The notes under the pieces were generated by a model that saw only the letters and a program-made list of their open reading frames with translations, was not told the origin of the DNA and did no database searches. From Arachis hypogaea (Eukaryota; Streptophyta; Magnoliopsida; Fabales; Fabaceae): a stretch of DNA of 64,000 nucleotides. The DNA lies in NCBI RefSeq assembly GCF_003086295.3, contig NC_092054.1:18549878-18613877 (forward strand), in the 5' to 3' direction. The position numbers and the translations under genes are program-made. Positions 23,231 through 34,915 of the stretch are shown piece after piece; positions within the stretch are counted from its first letter, which is position 1; every line of letters starts with the position of its first letter.

Positions 23231-24890
23231 TGGTGCACGAAATTGTGATCATCAATGGCGCCAATAACTTGGTACGCACAATTGTAATCTCAACTCTTTA
23301 TCACAACTTCGCACAACTAACCAGCAAGTGCACTGGGTCGTCCAAGTAATAAACCTTACGTGAGTAAGGGTCGATCCCATGGAGATTGTCGGCCTGAAGC
23401 AAGCTATGGTCACCTTGTAAATCTCAGTCAGGCGGATTCAAATGGTTATGGTGAATTGATAATAAAAAGATAAATAAAACGTAAATAAAGATAGAGGTAC
23501 TTATGTAATTCATTGGTGAGAATTTCAGATAAGCGTATAGAGATGCTTTCGTTCCTCTGAACCTCTACTTTCCTGATGTCTTCATCCAATCATTCCTACT
23601 CCGTTCTATGGCAAGCTTTATGTAGGGCATCACCGTTGTCAATGGCTACATCTCATCCTCTCTGTGAAAATGGTCCAATGCGCTGTCACTGCATGGCTAA
23701 TCATCTGTCGATTCTCGATCATACTGGAATAGGATTTACTATCCTTTTGCGTCTGTCACTACGCCCAGCACTCGCGAGTTTGAAGCTCGTCACAGCCATC
23801 CCTTCCCAGATCCTACTCGGAATACCACAGACAAGGTTTAGACTTTCTGGATCTTAGGAATGGCCGTCCATGGGTTCTAACTTATACCACGAAGATTCTA
23901 ATATCTCGGACTCGGTCCTCTGTATTAGATATCTAAGAGATATTAATTCTAGCTTGTTTGCATGTAGAACGGAAGTGTTTGTCAGGCACGCGTTCATAAG
24001 TGATAATGATGATGAGCGTCACATAATCATCACATTCATCATGTTCTTGGGTGCGAATGGATATCTTAGAATATGAATAAGCTTGAATTGAATAGAAAAA
24101 CAATAGTACTTTGCATTAATTCATGAGGAACAGCAGAGCTCCACACCTTAATCTATGGTGTGTAGAAACTCTACCGTTGAAAATACATAAGTGATGAAGG
24201 TCCAGACATGGCCGAGAGGCCAGCCCCCAAATGTGATCTAAAGATGAAACTCAAGATGTAAATACAATAGTAAAAAGTCCTATTTATGCTAAACTAGTTA
24301 CTAGGGTTTACAGAATTGAGTAAATGATGCAGAAATCCACTTCTGGGGCCCACTTGGTGTGTGCTTGGGCTGAGCATTGAGCTTTCCACGTGTAGAGGCT
24401 TCTCTTGGAGTTGAACGCCAGTTTATAACCTGTTTCTGGCGTTTAACTCCACTTTGCAACCTGTTTCTGGCGTTTAACTCCAGAATGCAGCATGGAACTG
24501 GCGTTGAACGCCAGTTTGCATCATCTAAACTCGGGAAAAGTATGGACTATTATATATTTCTGGAAAGCCCTAGATGTCTACTTTCCAACGCAATTGAGAG
24601 CGCGCCATTTGGAGTTTTGTAGCTCCATAAAATCCACTTTGAGTGCAGAGAGGTCAGAATCCAACAGCATCTGCAGTCCTTCTTCAACCTCTGAATCTGA
24701 TTTTTGCTCAAGTCCCTCAATTTCAGCCAGAAATTACCTAAAATCATAGAAAAACACACAAACTCATAGTAAAGTCCAGAAATGTGATTTTTATTTAAAA
24801 ACTAATAAAAATATAACAAAAACTAACTAAATTATACTAAAAACTATGTAAAAACAATGCCAAAAAGCGTATAAATTATCCGCTCATCAG
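23231..24890 (-). mobile_element. Solo Athila LTR inside element B pol, 1660 bp, TSD GTGGT
   Basis: TGGTGCACGAAATTG ... CCGCTCATCA has the same ends as the LTRs of B but many internal differences, so it is a related subfamily. GTGGT at 23226-23230 and 24891-24895 is its TSD, and protease and RT of element B join in frame when it and one TSD copy are removed. No primer site, PPT or coding DNA is next to it, so it arose by LTR-LTR recombination. A TATA-like CATAAATAG (minus) is at about 24280-24288, and GGCGTT palindromes are at 24410-24515. Confidence 0.93.
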
Positions 24891-24895
24891 TGGTA

Positions 24896-25481
24896 GTGGT
24901 TTGAGCTCGGGTTTAGGAGGCTTATCCTCTTGAAGAGTTTTTAGAGGCTTTTCTATTTCCTCTGGTTCCTCCAGATCAGGCTGAACATCTTTAAAAATGT
25001 CCTCTAGCTCTGATTTGAGACTCTCAGTCATATTGATCTCTTCCACCAATGAGTCAATAATATCAACGCTCATGCAATCATTTGATGTGTATGGATGCTG
25101 CATAGCTTTGACAGCATTTAACTTGAATTCATCCTCATTGACTCTTAGGGCCACTTCCCCTTTTTGGACATCAATGAGAGTTCGTCCAGTTGCTAGGAAG
25201 GGTCTTCCTAGAATGAGAGTTGCACTCTTGTGCTCCTCCATTTCCAGCACTACAAAGTCATTGGGAAAGGTAAATGGCCCAACCTTGACAATCATGTCCT
25301 CAATTATGCCTGATGGATATTTAATGGAGCCATCAGCAAGTTGAAGACATATCCGGGTTGGTTTGACCTCTTCAGTCAAGCCAAGCTTTCTAATAGTGGA
25401 TGCAGGGATTAGGTTGATACTTGCCCCGAGGTCATATAAAGCTGTCTTGGTACAAGTACCCTCTAATGTGTATGGTATCAT
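24896..25481 (-). pseudogene. Element B protease region
   Basis: MIPYTLEGTCTKTALYDLGA then SINLIPASTIRKLGL holds the aspartic protease active site (DLGAS, intact here). LILGRPFLATGRTLID is the flap/second conserved block. The acidic linker to RT (SELEDIFKDVQPDLEEPEEI) follows. The fragment is broken on the RT side by the solo LTR and on the gag side by a frameshift near 25500-25545. Confidence 0.9.
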
Positions 25482-25519
25482 AAAGCTTCCGGGATCTTTA
25501 AGCTTCTCTGGTAAGCTTA

Positions 25520-26994
25520 TTAGAATGACTGCACTGCATTCTTCAGTGAAAAAACTTTTTCAGTTTCTCTCCAGTCCTTCTTATGACTTAAGATCTCTTT
25601 CATGAACTTAGTATAAGAGGGTATTTGCTCAAGTGCCTCTACAAACGGGATCTTTATCTCAAGAGTCCTGAGATAGTTTGCAAAGCGGGCAAATTGTTTA
25701 TCCTGTTTCGCTTGGTAGAGTTTCTGAGGATAAGGCATCTTGGCTTTGTATTCCTCAACCTTAGTTGCTGCTGGTTTATTTCCTATAGAGGCAGGTTGAG
25801 AAGCCTTCTTAGGAGGGTTACAATCAGCACTTGCAGGTGTCTGATCCCTCATTGGTATTTGAACGCCAGGATTAGGGGTTGGATGGGCGTTTAACGCCAA
25901 TTTCCACCCTTTTCTAGCGTTTGAACGCCAGAACTGGGCATGGAATGGGCGTTTAACGCCAGTTTTCATCATTTTCTGGCGTTTGAATGCCAGAAGTGGG
26001 CATCCACTGGGCGTTTAACGCCAATTTTTCACCCTTTTCTGGCGTTTGAACGCCAGAATTATTCCTCTCTGGGCTCTTACTGTCCTCAGAGGGATTTTGG
26101 GTAGTGGTCTGGTCATCCTCTGTCAGTTGTTCCTTTCTTGGCTTTCTGCTACCTTGAGCTGAATTATTCAATGTCTTCCCACTCCTTAGTTGAATAGCTT
26201 GGCATTTTTCTGTTATCTATTTAGATAACTGCTGTCTTGTCTAATTCAATTGTGCTTCCATATTCTTGTTAGCATTTTTAGTGTCTTGGAGCATCTCTTT
26301 AAATTCTGCTAACTGTTTTGTCATAAGAAGCAATTGCTGATTAAGTTCAACAACTTGTTCTTGAGGACTAGGATCAATAGATACTGCCCTAGCCTCTTTT
26401 TTCATGGAGGACTCACTACTTGAGTATAGATGTTGATTTCTAGCAACTGTATCAATGAGCTCTTGAGCCTCTTCAATTGTCTTTCTCATGTGTATAGATC
26501 CACCAGTTGAGTGGTCTAGAGACATATGGGCTTTTTTTGTAAGCCCGTAGTAGAAGATGTCTAACTGCACCCACTCTGAAAATATTTCAGAGGGGCATTT
26601 TCTTAGCATCTCTCTGTACCTCTCCCAGGCATTGTAAAGAGATTCATTATCCTCTTGTTTAAAGCCTTGGATGTCCAGTCTTAGCTGTGTCATCCTTTTT
26701 GGAGGGTAATATTGATTCAGGAATTTGTCTGATAACTGTTTCCATGTTCTTATGCTTGCTGTGGGTTGGTTATTTAACCACCTGTTAGCTTGATCTTTTA
26801 CAGTAAATGGAAACAGTAATAATCTGTAGACATCCTGATCCACTTCTTTATCACGTACTGTGTCAGCAATTTGTAAAAATTGTGCCAGAAACTCAGTAGG
26901 TTCTTCCTGTGGAAGACCGAAATACTGCCAATTTCGCTGCACCATGATAATGAGCTGAGGATTTAGCTCAAAACTGCTTGCTCTGATGTGGGGT
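25520..26994 (-). pseudogene. Element B gag (main part)
   Basis: The fragment 26241-26945 contains NWQYFGLPQEEPTEFLAQFL, FLNQYYPPKRMTQLRLDIQG and WERYREMLRKCPSE, the retrotransposon gag core. It is followed by a Gln-rich coiled coil. Two nonsense codons near 26240 and 26215 break the link to the next part. The frame 25520-25972 ends gag with the conserved KVEEYKAKMPYPQKLYQAKQ and KIPFVEALEQIPSYTKFMKE blocks. Between them (25855-26060) lies an in-frame palindrome array. The N-terminus is at 39220-39313, separated by element C. Confidence 0.88.
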
Positions 26995-28530
26995 TGATGA
27001 GCGGATATTTTATACGCTTTTTGGGGTTAATTTCATATAGATTTTAGTATATTTTAGTTAGTTTTTTGTTTATTCTCATTAGTTTCTAGGAAAAATTCAT
27101 ATTTCTGGACTTTACTATGAGTTTGTGTGTTTTTCTATGATTTCAGGTATTTTCTGGCTGAAATTGAGGGAGCTGAGCAAAAATCTGATTCAGGCTGAAA
27201 AAGGACTGCTGATGCTGTTGGATTCTGACCTCTCTGCACTCAAAATGGAATTTCTGGAGCTACAAGAGTCCAAATGGCGCGCTTCCAATTGCGTTAGAAA
27301 GTAGACATCCAGGGCTTTCCAACAATATATAATAGTCCATACTTTTCTCAAGGATAAATGGCATAAACTGGCGTTCAACGCCAGTCCCATGCTGCTGTCT
27401 GGCATCCAGCGCCAGAAACAAGTTACAAAGTGGAGTTCAACGCCAGAAACAGGTTACAACCTGGCGTTGAATGCCCAAAACAGCCCAGGCATGTGAGAAG
27501 CTTTAGTCTCAGCCCCAACACACACCAAGTGGGCCCCAGAAGTGGATTTCTGCACTATCTGTCATACTCTACTCATTTTCTGTAAACCTAGGTTACCAGT
27601 TTAGTATTTAAACAACTTTTAGAGATTTATTTTGGATCTCATGACATTTTAGATCTGAATTTTGTACTCTTTGACGGCATGAGTCTCTAAACTCCATTGT
27701 TGGGGGTGAGGAGCTCTGCTGTATCCTGATGAATTAATGCAAGTAATTCTGTTTTCCATTCAAACATGCGTGTTCCTATCTAAGATATCCATTCGCGCCT
27801 AACTATGGAGAAGGTGATGATCAGTGACACTCATCACCTTCCTCAATATACGAATGTGTGTCTGACAATCACCTCCGTTCTACATCAGACTGAATGAATA
27901 TCTCTTAGATTCCTTAATCAGAATCTCCGTGGTATAAGCTAGAATCATTTGGCGGCATTCATGAGAATCCGGAAAGTCTAAACCTTGTCTGTGGTATTCC
28001 GAGTAGGATTCTGGGATTGGATGGCCGTGACGAACTTCAAACTCGCGAGTGATGGGCGTAGTGACAGACGCAAAAGGATAGTAAATCCTATTCCGGTACG
28101 ATTGAGAACCTGCAGATGATTAGCCGTGCGGTGACAGCGCACCTGGATCCTTTTCACTGGAAGGATGGATGGTAGCCATTGACAACGGTGATCCACCTAC
28201 ACACAGCTTGCCATAGGAGGACGTGCGTGCATGAATCAGAAGACAGAGGAAAGCAGAGATTCTGAAGACAAAGCATCTCCAAAACTCCAACATATTCTCC
28301 ATTACTGCATAACAAGTAACCTTTAATCCATGCTCTCTTGTTTATTCGCAATTCAACTAATAAATATAATTGACTTCCTGACTGAGAATTGCAAAATAAC
28401 CATAGATTGCTTCAAACCAACAATCTCCGTGGGATTCGACCCTTACTCACGTAAGGTATTACTTGGACGACCCAGTGCACTTGCTGGTTAGTTGTGCGAA
28501 ATTACATTGTGAAGTAATTTTCGTGCACCA
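26995..28530 (+). repeat. Element C 5' LTR, 1536 bp
   Basis: TGATGAGCGG ... GTGCACCA. A TATTTAAAC TATA-like box lies near 27605, homologous in position to the TATAAAAAC of element B. Imperfect GGCGTT/AACGCC palindromes occur at 27368-27475. ORFs reading through this LTR on the minus strand (27190-28351) repeat in the 3' LTR and are not genes. Confidence 0.95.
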
Positions 28531-28536
28531 AGTTTT

Positions 28537-28555
28537 TGGCGCCGTTGCCGGGGAT
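28537..28555 (+). other. Element C primer-binding site (tRNA-Asp type)
   Basis: TGGCGCCGTTGCCGGGGAT starts six bases after the LTR end. This is the Asp-tRNA complementary site usual for Athila and many plant gypsy elements. Confidence 0.9.
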
Positions 28556-29348
28556 TGTTCGTGTTTGAACAACTGACGGTTTATTTTGTTTCTTAGATTA
28601 GGAAAATTTTTCTTTTTGGTTTAGAGTCTCTTATTATTGTTCTTGGTTAAAAAAATACTTCTTCAAAACAAGTGTTACATTCATAACTCATTTGGCTAGA
28701 GCGTTAGTCTGTGTTCTTGGCAATTGGGTTAGAATCTTTTATATTCTTTTCAAAATCTTCTTTTCCATAAATAATAATTTCTCTATTAAATTTTGTGCCA
28801 AACTTTAAGTTTGGTGTTTTCTTGTTGATTTCCCTTTGGTTTTCGAAAATTTTGGTTTGGTTTTCTAAAAATTTTAAGTTTGGTGTTCTTTCTTCATGTT
28901 CTTGTGTTCTTGTGAGTCTTCAAAGTGTTCTTGAGTTTTCCTTGTGTCTTGATCTTAAAATTTTTAAGTTTGGTGTTCCTTGGTGTTTTCCCTCCAAAAT
29001 TTTCAAAAACAATGAGCATTAGATCTAAAAATTTTAAATCTTGTGCTATCTTGTTGTTTTTCTCTCTCCTCTTTAAATTCAAAAATATCTTTTCTCTCTA
29101 TTTTAAAGCAAATTTTCGAAAGTTGCCTTTAAAATTCAGATTTTTATTTCAAAATTTAAAACCTTTTTCAAAAATCATCATATCCTTTTCAAAACATCCT
29201 AACCACTTTCTCTCTCCTCATTTTTTCGAAAATTTTTAACCATTTTTATTTATTTTATTTTAATTTATTTCATTTTCGAAATAAATAAATAAATAAATAA
29301 ATAAATAAAAATATTTTTTTTATTTTACATCATCTCCGTTTCTCCATC
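28556..29348 (+). other. Element C 5' leader with repeated TAAGTTTGGTGT
   Basis: This T-rich non-coding leader between primer site and gag carries TAAGTTTGGTGT at 28806-28817, 28875-28886 and 28965-28976, and an (ATAA)n microsatellite at about 29281-29309. The small frames here (28795-29239) are T-rich readings without similarity. Element B has the same three motifs in its leader at 39701-39712, 39819-39830 and 39897-39908 on the minus strand. Confidence 0.8.
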
Positions 29349-30860
29349 ATGGATCTAAGTGGAAATGAACAGTCCAGGAGGACTCTGGGGTCATATGCTA
29401 ACCCCTCTACTGCTTCATATGGGAGTAGCATCTGCATACCCTCCATTGGAGTCAGTAGCTTCGAGTTGAATCCTCAGCTCATTATCATGGTGCAGCAAAA
29501 TTGCCAGTATTTCGGTCTTCCACAGGAAGAACCTACAGAGTTTCTGGCACAATTTTTACAAATTGCTGACACAGTACATGATAAGGAAATAGATCAGGAT
29601 GTCTACAGACTATTACTGTTTCCATTTGCTGTAGATCAAGCTAAGAGGTGGTTAAATAACCAACCTAAGGCCAGCATAAGGACATGGAAACAGTTGACAG
29701 AAAAATTCCTGAATCAATACTTTCCCCCAAAACGGATGACACAGCTAAGGCTGGACATCCAAGGCTTTAAACAAGGAGATAATGAATCTCTTTATGATGC
29801 CTGGGAGAGATACAGAGAGATGCTACGAAAATGTCCCTCTGAAATGTTTTCAGAGTGGGTTCAGTAAGACATCTTCTATTATGGGCTTGCAGAAGGAGCT
29901 CAGATGTCTCTAGATTACTCAGCTGGTGGATCTATCCACATGAGAAAGACAATTGAAGAGGCTCAAGAGCTCATTGATACAGTTGCCAGGAATCAGCATC
30001 TGTACCTAAGCAGTGACCCTTCCATGAAAGAAGAGGTTAAAACAGTAACTGCTGAACTCAGTCCTGTAAAACAAGCTGCTGAATTCAATCAGCAATTGGA
30101 CTTTCTAACAAAGCAGTTAGCCGAATTCAAGGATAAACTACAAGAGACAAGGATGGCTAATATAAATATGGAAGAACAATTGAAGCAAACAAAGCAGCAG
30201 CTGTCAAGACAAATAACAGAAGAATGCCAAACAGTTCAATTAAGAAGTGGGAAAGCACTAAATGCCCCACTTCAAGGCAGCAGGAAACCAAGAAATGAGC
30301 AAACCACCCAAAATCCATCTGAGGACAGTAAGAGCCCAGGGAAAAATAATTCTGGTGCTAAAACGCCAGAAGTTGGGTGGAAGGCTGGCGCTGAACGCCC
30401 AGACCATGCTCAAGACTGGCGTTCAACGCCAGAAACAAGCAAGAATCTGGCGTTGAACGCCCAAAAGAGGCACAGTTCTGGCGTTCAGACGCCAGAAACA
30501 GACAAGGAGTTGGCGTCTCACATCACTCTAGCTTCTAACTCTGGCACTCAATGGCCAATGAGGGATCAGACACACACAAGTGCTGATGACAACCCCTCTG
30601 AAAAGGCTTCTCCAGCCACTTCTGTAGGCAATAAACCTACAGCAACTAAGGTTGAGGAATATAAAGCCAAGATACCTTATCCTCAAAAACTCCGGAAAGA
30701 GGAACAGGATAAGCAATTTGCTCACTTTGCATATTACCTCAGGACTCTTGAAATAAAGATTCCATTTGCAGAGGCACTTGAGCAAATACCTTCTTATGCC
30801 AAGTTCATGAAAGAGATCTTGCGTCATAAAAAGGATTGGAGAGAAACAGAAAGAGTTCTC
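29349..30860 (+). pseudogene. Element C gag
   Basis: It begins MDLSGNEQSRRTLGSYANPS. The gag core NCQYFGLPQEEPTEFLAQFL ... WERYREMLRKCPSEMFSEWV is followed by a TAA stop at 29865-29867 (element B has Leu there). The same frame then continues through MSLDYSAGGSIHMRKTIEEA, a Gln/Lys-rich coiled coil, the palindrome-encoded repeat (30352-30515) and KVEEYKAKIPYPQKLRKEEQ to the protease. I see no CCHC knuckle in this gag, nor in B. A single stop separates it from an otherwise open 1021-codon frame that runs on to 32969. Confidence 0.9.
30352..30515 (+). repeat. In-frame palindrome array in element C gag
   Basis: Five or six copies of GGCGTTNAACGCC-type half- or full palindromes at 25-35 bp spacing are translated without a frame change. 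They give a degenerate peptide repeat with cores such as LALNAQ and SGVQTPE. The matching position of element B (25855-26060) carries a similar array. Confidence 0.85.
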
Positions 30861-32969
30861 CTCACTGAAGAATGCATTGCAGTCATTCTAAAAAGCTCTC
30901 CTGAAAAGCTTAAAGACCCTGGGAGTTTTCTGATACCATGCATATTAGAAGGTAACTGCACCAAGACAGCTTTGTGCGATCTTGGGCCAAGCATCAACCT
31001 AATACCTGCATCCACTGTCAGAAAGCTCGGCTTAACTGAAGAAGTTAAACCAACCCGGATATGTCTCCAACTTGTTGATGGCTCCATTAAATACCTATCA
31101 GGCGTGATTGAAGACATGATTATCAGAGTTGGGCCATTCGCCTTTCCCACTGACTTTGTAGTGCTGGAAATGGAGGAGCACAAGAGTGCTACTCTCATTC
31201 TAGGAAGACCCTTCCTAGCAACTGGACGAACCCTCATTGATGTCCAACAGGGGGAAATAACCCTGAGAGTCAATGATGATGAGTTTAAGTTGAATGCTGT
31301 CAAAGCCATGCAGCATCCAGACACACCAAAAGACTGCATGAAAGTTGATCTTATCGATTCTTTGGTAGAAGAGATCAACATGGCTGAGAGTCTCGAATCA
31401 GAGTTGGAAGACATCTTTAAAGATGTTCAGTCTGATTTGGAGGATTCAGAGGAGATTAAAGAGCCTCTGAAATTTTCTCTGGAAGAGGAAAAACCTCCTA
31501 AACCCGAGGTCAAACCATTACCACCATCCCTGAAATATGTATTTCTGGGAGAAGGTGATACTTTTCCAGTGATCATAAGCTCTGTTTTAAACCCACAGGA
31601 AGAGGAAGCACTTATTCAAGTGCTAAGGACACACAAGACAGCTCTTGGGTGGTCCATAGGTGACCTTAAGGGCATAAGCCCAGCTAGATGCATGCACAAA
31701 ATCTTATTGGAGGATAATGCTAAACCAGTGGTTCAACCACAGAGGCAGCTAAATCCAGCCATGAAGGAAGTGGTGCAGAAAGAGGTCACCAAATTACTAG
31801 AGGCTGGGATTATTTATCCTATTTCTGATAGCCCCTGGGTGAGCCCTGTCCAAGTCGTCCCAAAAAAGGGAGGCATGACAGTGATTCATAATGAAAAAAA
31901 TGAACTGGTTCCTACAAGAACAGTTACAGGGTGGCGCATGTGTATTGACTACATAAGGCTCAATACAGCCACCAGAAAGGATCATTTTCCTTTACCATTC
32001 ATAGACCAGATGCTAGAAAGACTGGCAGGTCATGATTATTACTGCTTTCTGGATGGCTACTCAGGCTATAACCAGATTGCAGTAGATCCCCAGGATCAAG
32101 AGAAAACAGCATTCACATGTCCATCTGGAGTGTTTGCTTATAGAAGGATGCCATTTGGGCTGTGTAATGCGCCTGCAACCTTCCAGAGATGCATGCTCTT
32201 TATTTTTTCTGATATGGTGGAAAAATTTCTGGAAGTCTTCATGGATGACTTCTCAGTATATGGAGACTCATTCAGCTCCTGTCTTGATCACCTGAAACTT
32301 GTTTTGAAGAGATGCCAAGAGACCAACCTAGTTTTAAACTGGGAAAAATGTCACTTCATGGTGACTGAAGGGATTGTCCTTGGGCATAAAATCTCAAACA
32401 AGGGGATAGAGGTGGATCAAGCGAAAATAGAGGTAATTGAAAAATTACCACCACCTGCCAATGTTAAGGCAATTAGAAGCTTTCTGGGGCATGCAGGATT
32501 CTATAGGAGGTTTATAAAGGATTTTTCAAAAATCGCAAAACCTCTAAGCAATCTGCTAGCTGCTGACACGCCATTTGTGTTTGACACAGAGTGTCTGCAA
32601 GCGTTTGAAACGCTGAAAGCTAAGCTGGTCACAGCACCAGTTATTTCTGCACCAGACTGGACATTACCATTTGAGCTAATGTGTGATGCCAGTGATCATG
32701 CCATTGGTGCAGTATTGGGACAGAGGCATGACAAGCTTTTGCACGTCATTTATTATGCTAGTCGCGTTTTAAATGATGCCCAGAAAAATTACACAACCAC
32801 AGAAAAAGAATTACTTGCAGTGGTTTATGCCATTGACAAGTTCAGATCATACTTAGTAGGATCAAAAATGATTGTGTATACTGACCATGCTGCTCTTAAA
32901 TATCTACTCACAAAGCAGGATTCAAAACCCAGGCTCATCAGATGGGGTGTTGCTTCTGCAAGAGTTTGA
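30861..32969 (+). pseudogene. Element C protease, reverse transcriptase and RNase H
   Basis: Protease: CDLGPSINLIP (usual DLGAS; Ala to Pro beside the catalytic Asp) and LILGRPFLATGRTLID. RT: WVSPVQVVPKKGGM, MCIDYIRLNTATRKDHFPLP, LDGYSGYNQIAVDPQDQEKT, MPFGLCNAPATFQRCM and an intact catalytic EVFMDDFSVYGDS near 32240. RNase [48 protein letters not shown]. One extra G near 32945 shifts the frame at the end of RNase H, so integrase is read in another frame. Confidence 0.93.
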
Positions 32970-34394
32970 TATAGAAATAAGAGACAGAAAAAGGACAGAG
33001 AACCAAGTGGCTGATCATCTGTCCCGGATAGAGCCAGTAGAAGGGACGTCCCTCCCCTTTCTTGAGATCTCTGAGACTTTTCCGGATGAGCATTTATTTG
33101 CCATTCAGGAAACACCATGGTTTGCCGATATTGCAAACTATAAAGCTGCAAGGTTCATACCCCAAGAGTACAACAGGCAACAAAAGAAAAAATTAATCAC
33201 TGATGCAAAATACTGCTTGTGGGATGAACCCTATCTCTTTAAGAGATGTGCAGATGGAATAATCCGTAGGTGTGTTCCTAGAGAAGAAGCACAAAGGATC
33301 CTATGGCATTGCCATGGATCTCAATATGGAGGCCATTTCGGAGGTGAGCGAACAGCCACCAAGGTCCTCCAATGTGGCTTCTATTGGTCCACACTCTATA
33401 AAGATTCCCGAGAGTTTGTACGTAACTGTGACAGTTGCCAAAGAGCTGGTAATCTGCCTCATGGTTACACCATGCCTCAACAAGGAATCTTGGAGATTGA
33501 GTTGTTTGACGTATGGGGAATTGACTTCATGGGACCTTTCCCACCATCATTCTCAAACACTTATATTCTGGTGGCAGTTGACTATGTATCAAAATGGGTT
33601 GAGGCCATTGCCACATCCACCAATGATACTAAAACAGTACTGAAGTTCCTCCAGAAAAATATCTTCAGCAGGTTTGGGGTCCCTAGAGTACTAATCAGTG
33701 ATGGGGCACTCACTTCTGCAACAAACAGCTTTACTCTGCCATGGTCCGATATGGGATTCACCACAAGGTGGCGACTCTATATCATCCACAGACCAATGGA
33801 CAAGCTGAAGTCTCTAACAGAGAGCTAAAAAGAATCCTAGAACGGACTGTAAATACCCATAGAAAGGATTGGGCAAGAAGCTTGGATGATGCTCTGTGGG
33901 CATACAGAACAGCATTCAAGACTCCTATAGGGACCTCTCCATACCAACTGGTCTATGGTAAGGCATGTCACCTGCCCGTGGAACTGGAACATAAAGCCTA
34001 CTGGGCAACCAGATTCCTGAACTTTGATGCCAAATTAGCTGGAGAAAAAAGATTGCTCCAGCGAAATGAGCTAGAGGAATTCAGAGTCACTGCTTTCAAA
34101 AATGCCAAGCTTTATAAAGAAAAATAAAAAAAGTGGCATGACAGAAAGCTGTCATCTAGAATCTTTGAACCAGGACAAAAGGTTCTGTTGTTCAACTCTA
34201 GGCTCAGGCTATTCCCCGGGAAACTGAAGTCCCGGTGGAAGGGACCATATGTGATTACAAGTGTATCACCATATGGTTATGTGGAGCTTCAAGATATTGA
34301 TTCTGATAAGAAGTTCATTGTCAATGGACAGAGAATCAAGCACTATCTTGAAGGCAATGTTGAGCAAGAGTGCTCAAGGCTGAAGCTAGACTAA
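32945..34394 (+). pseudogene. Element C integrase
   Basis: After the frameshift, [20 protein letters not shown] leads to the zinc finger ([15 protein letters not shown] ... NCDSCQRAG) and [13 protein letters not shown] one-base loss near 33705, in the second catalytic block (LISDG), shifts the frame again. The C-terminal half reads [20 protein letters not shown] with its Glu, then [24 protein letters not shown] at 34125-34127 cuts the frame before the chromatin-side end FPGKLKSRWKGPYVITSVSP. All domains are recognisable, but the gene cannot give one protein. Confidence 0.92.
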
Positions 34395-34609
34395 AAGCTC
34401 AGCAAGGTCCAGCTAAAGACAATAAAGAAGCGCTTGCTGGGAGGCAACCCAGCCATGGGGCATCAATCCTCTAAGCATTTTGCCCTATTTTTATTTTTAT
34501 TTTTATTTGTTTATATAAAGTTCGTTGATAACAAGGTAAAGAATCAATTGCATAAGTTCACAGGGTTACAGAAGGATTCTGCACACAAAACAGAGAAAAA
34601 GAGCTCACT

Positions 34610-34915
34610 GGCAAGAAAACGCCAGTAAAAGTCTGTTTTGGGCGTTCAACGCCCAACAGAAGCATCCACTGGGCGTTGAACGCCAGTGAGGATAGCCATC
34701 TAGGCGTTAAACGCCAGAAAGAAGCTCTTTCTGGGCGTTTAACGCCAGATTTACAGCATTCTGGGCGTTCAGAAAAACGCCCAGTAACAAAGGACTTCCT
34801 GGCGTTCAACGCCAGAAAGAAGCAGCAGCTGGGCGTTGAACGCCCAGGAGAGGCAGCATTTGGGGGTTGAACGCCCAAAACATGCAGCGTTTGGGCGTTC
34901 AAACGCCAGGATGGT
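34610..34915 (+). repeat. Array of GGCGTTNAACGCC palindromes (element C, pol/env spacer)
   Basis: Nine clear units at about 34641, 34672, 34703, 34732, 34762, 34800, 34831, 34862 and 34893, about 30 bp apart. Each is GGGCGTTNAACGCCC/AG or a one-base variant. The fifth has AGAAA between the arms. The central base before AACGCC varies among C, G, A and T. The rest of the spacer (34395-34609, 34916-35330) is AT-rich, with many repeats of TTTTTCAAA. Confidence 0.9.

Noticed and set aside
27190..28351. Minus-strand frames in the element C LTRs, repeated at 38667-39040
   Set aside because: Identical in both LTRs, short, without domain. The LTR is regulatory DNA.
28531..28556. Sequence resembling part of a tRNA-Asp
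   Set aside because: Only the 3' end is complementary, and it stands directly after an LTR. It is the primer-binding site and not a tRNA gene.
30528..31414. Minus-strand frames of 99 and 196 codons
   Set aside because: They are exact antisense of the gag-protease coding region, and the matching antisense frame occurs in element B (24997-25344). Shadow of the real gene.
34610..34915. CRISPR-like look: short palindromic repeats with about 30-bp spacing
   Set aside because: The repeats vary at the centre, the spacing sequences are partly similar, and they lie in an Athila retrotransposon of a plant genome. No cas-like genes.
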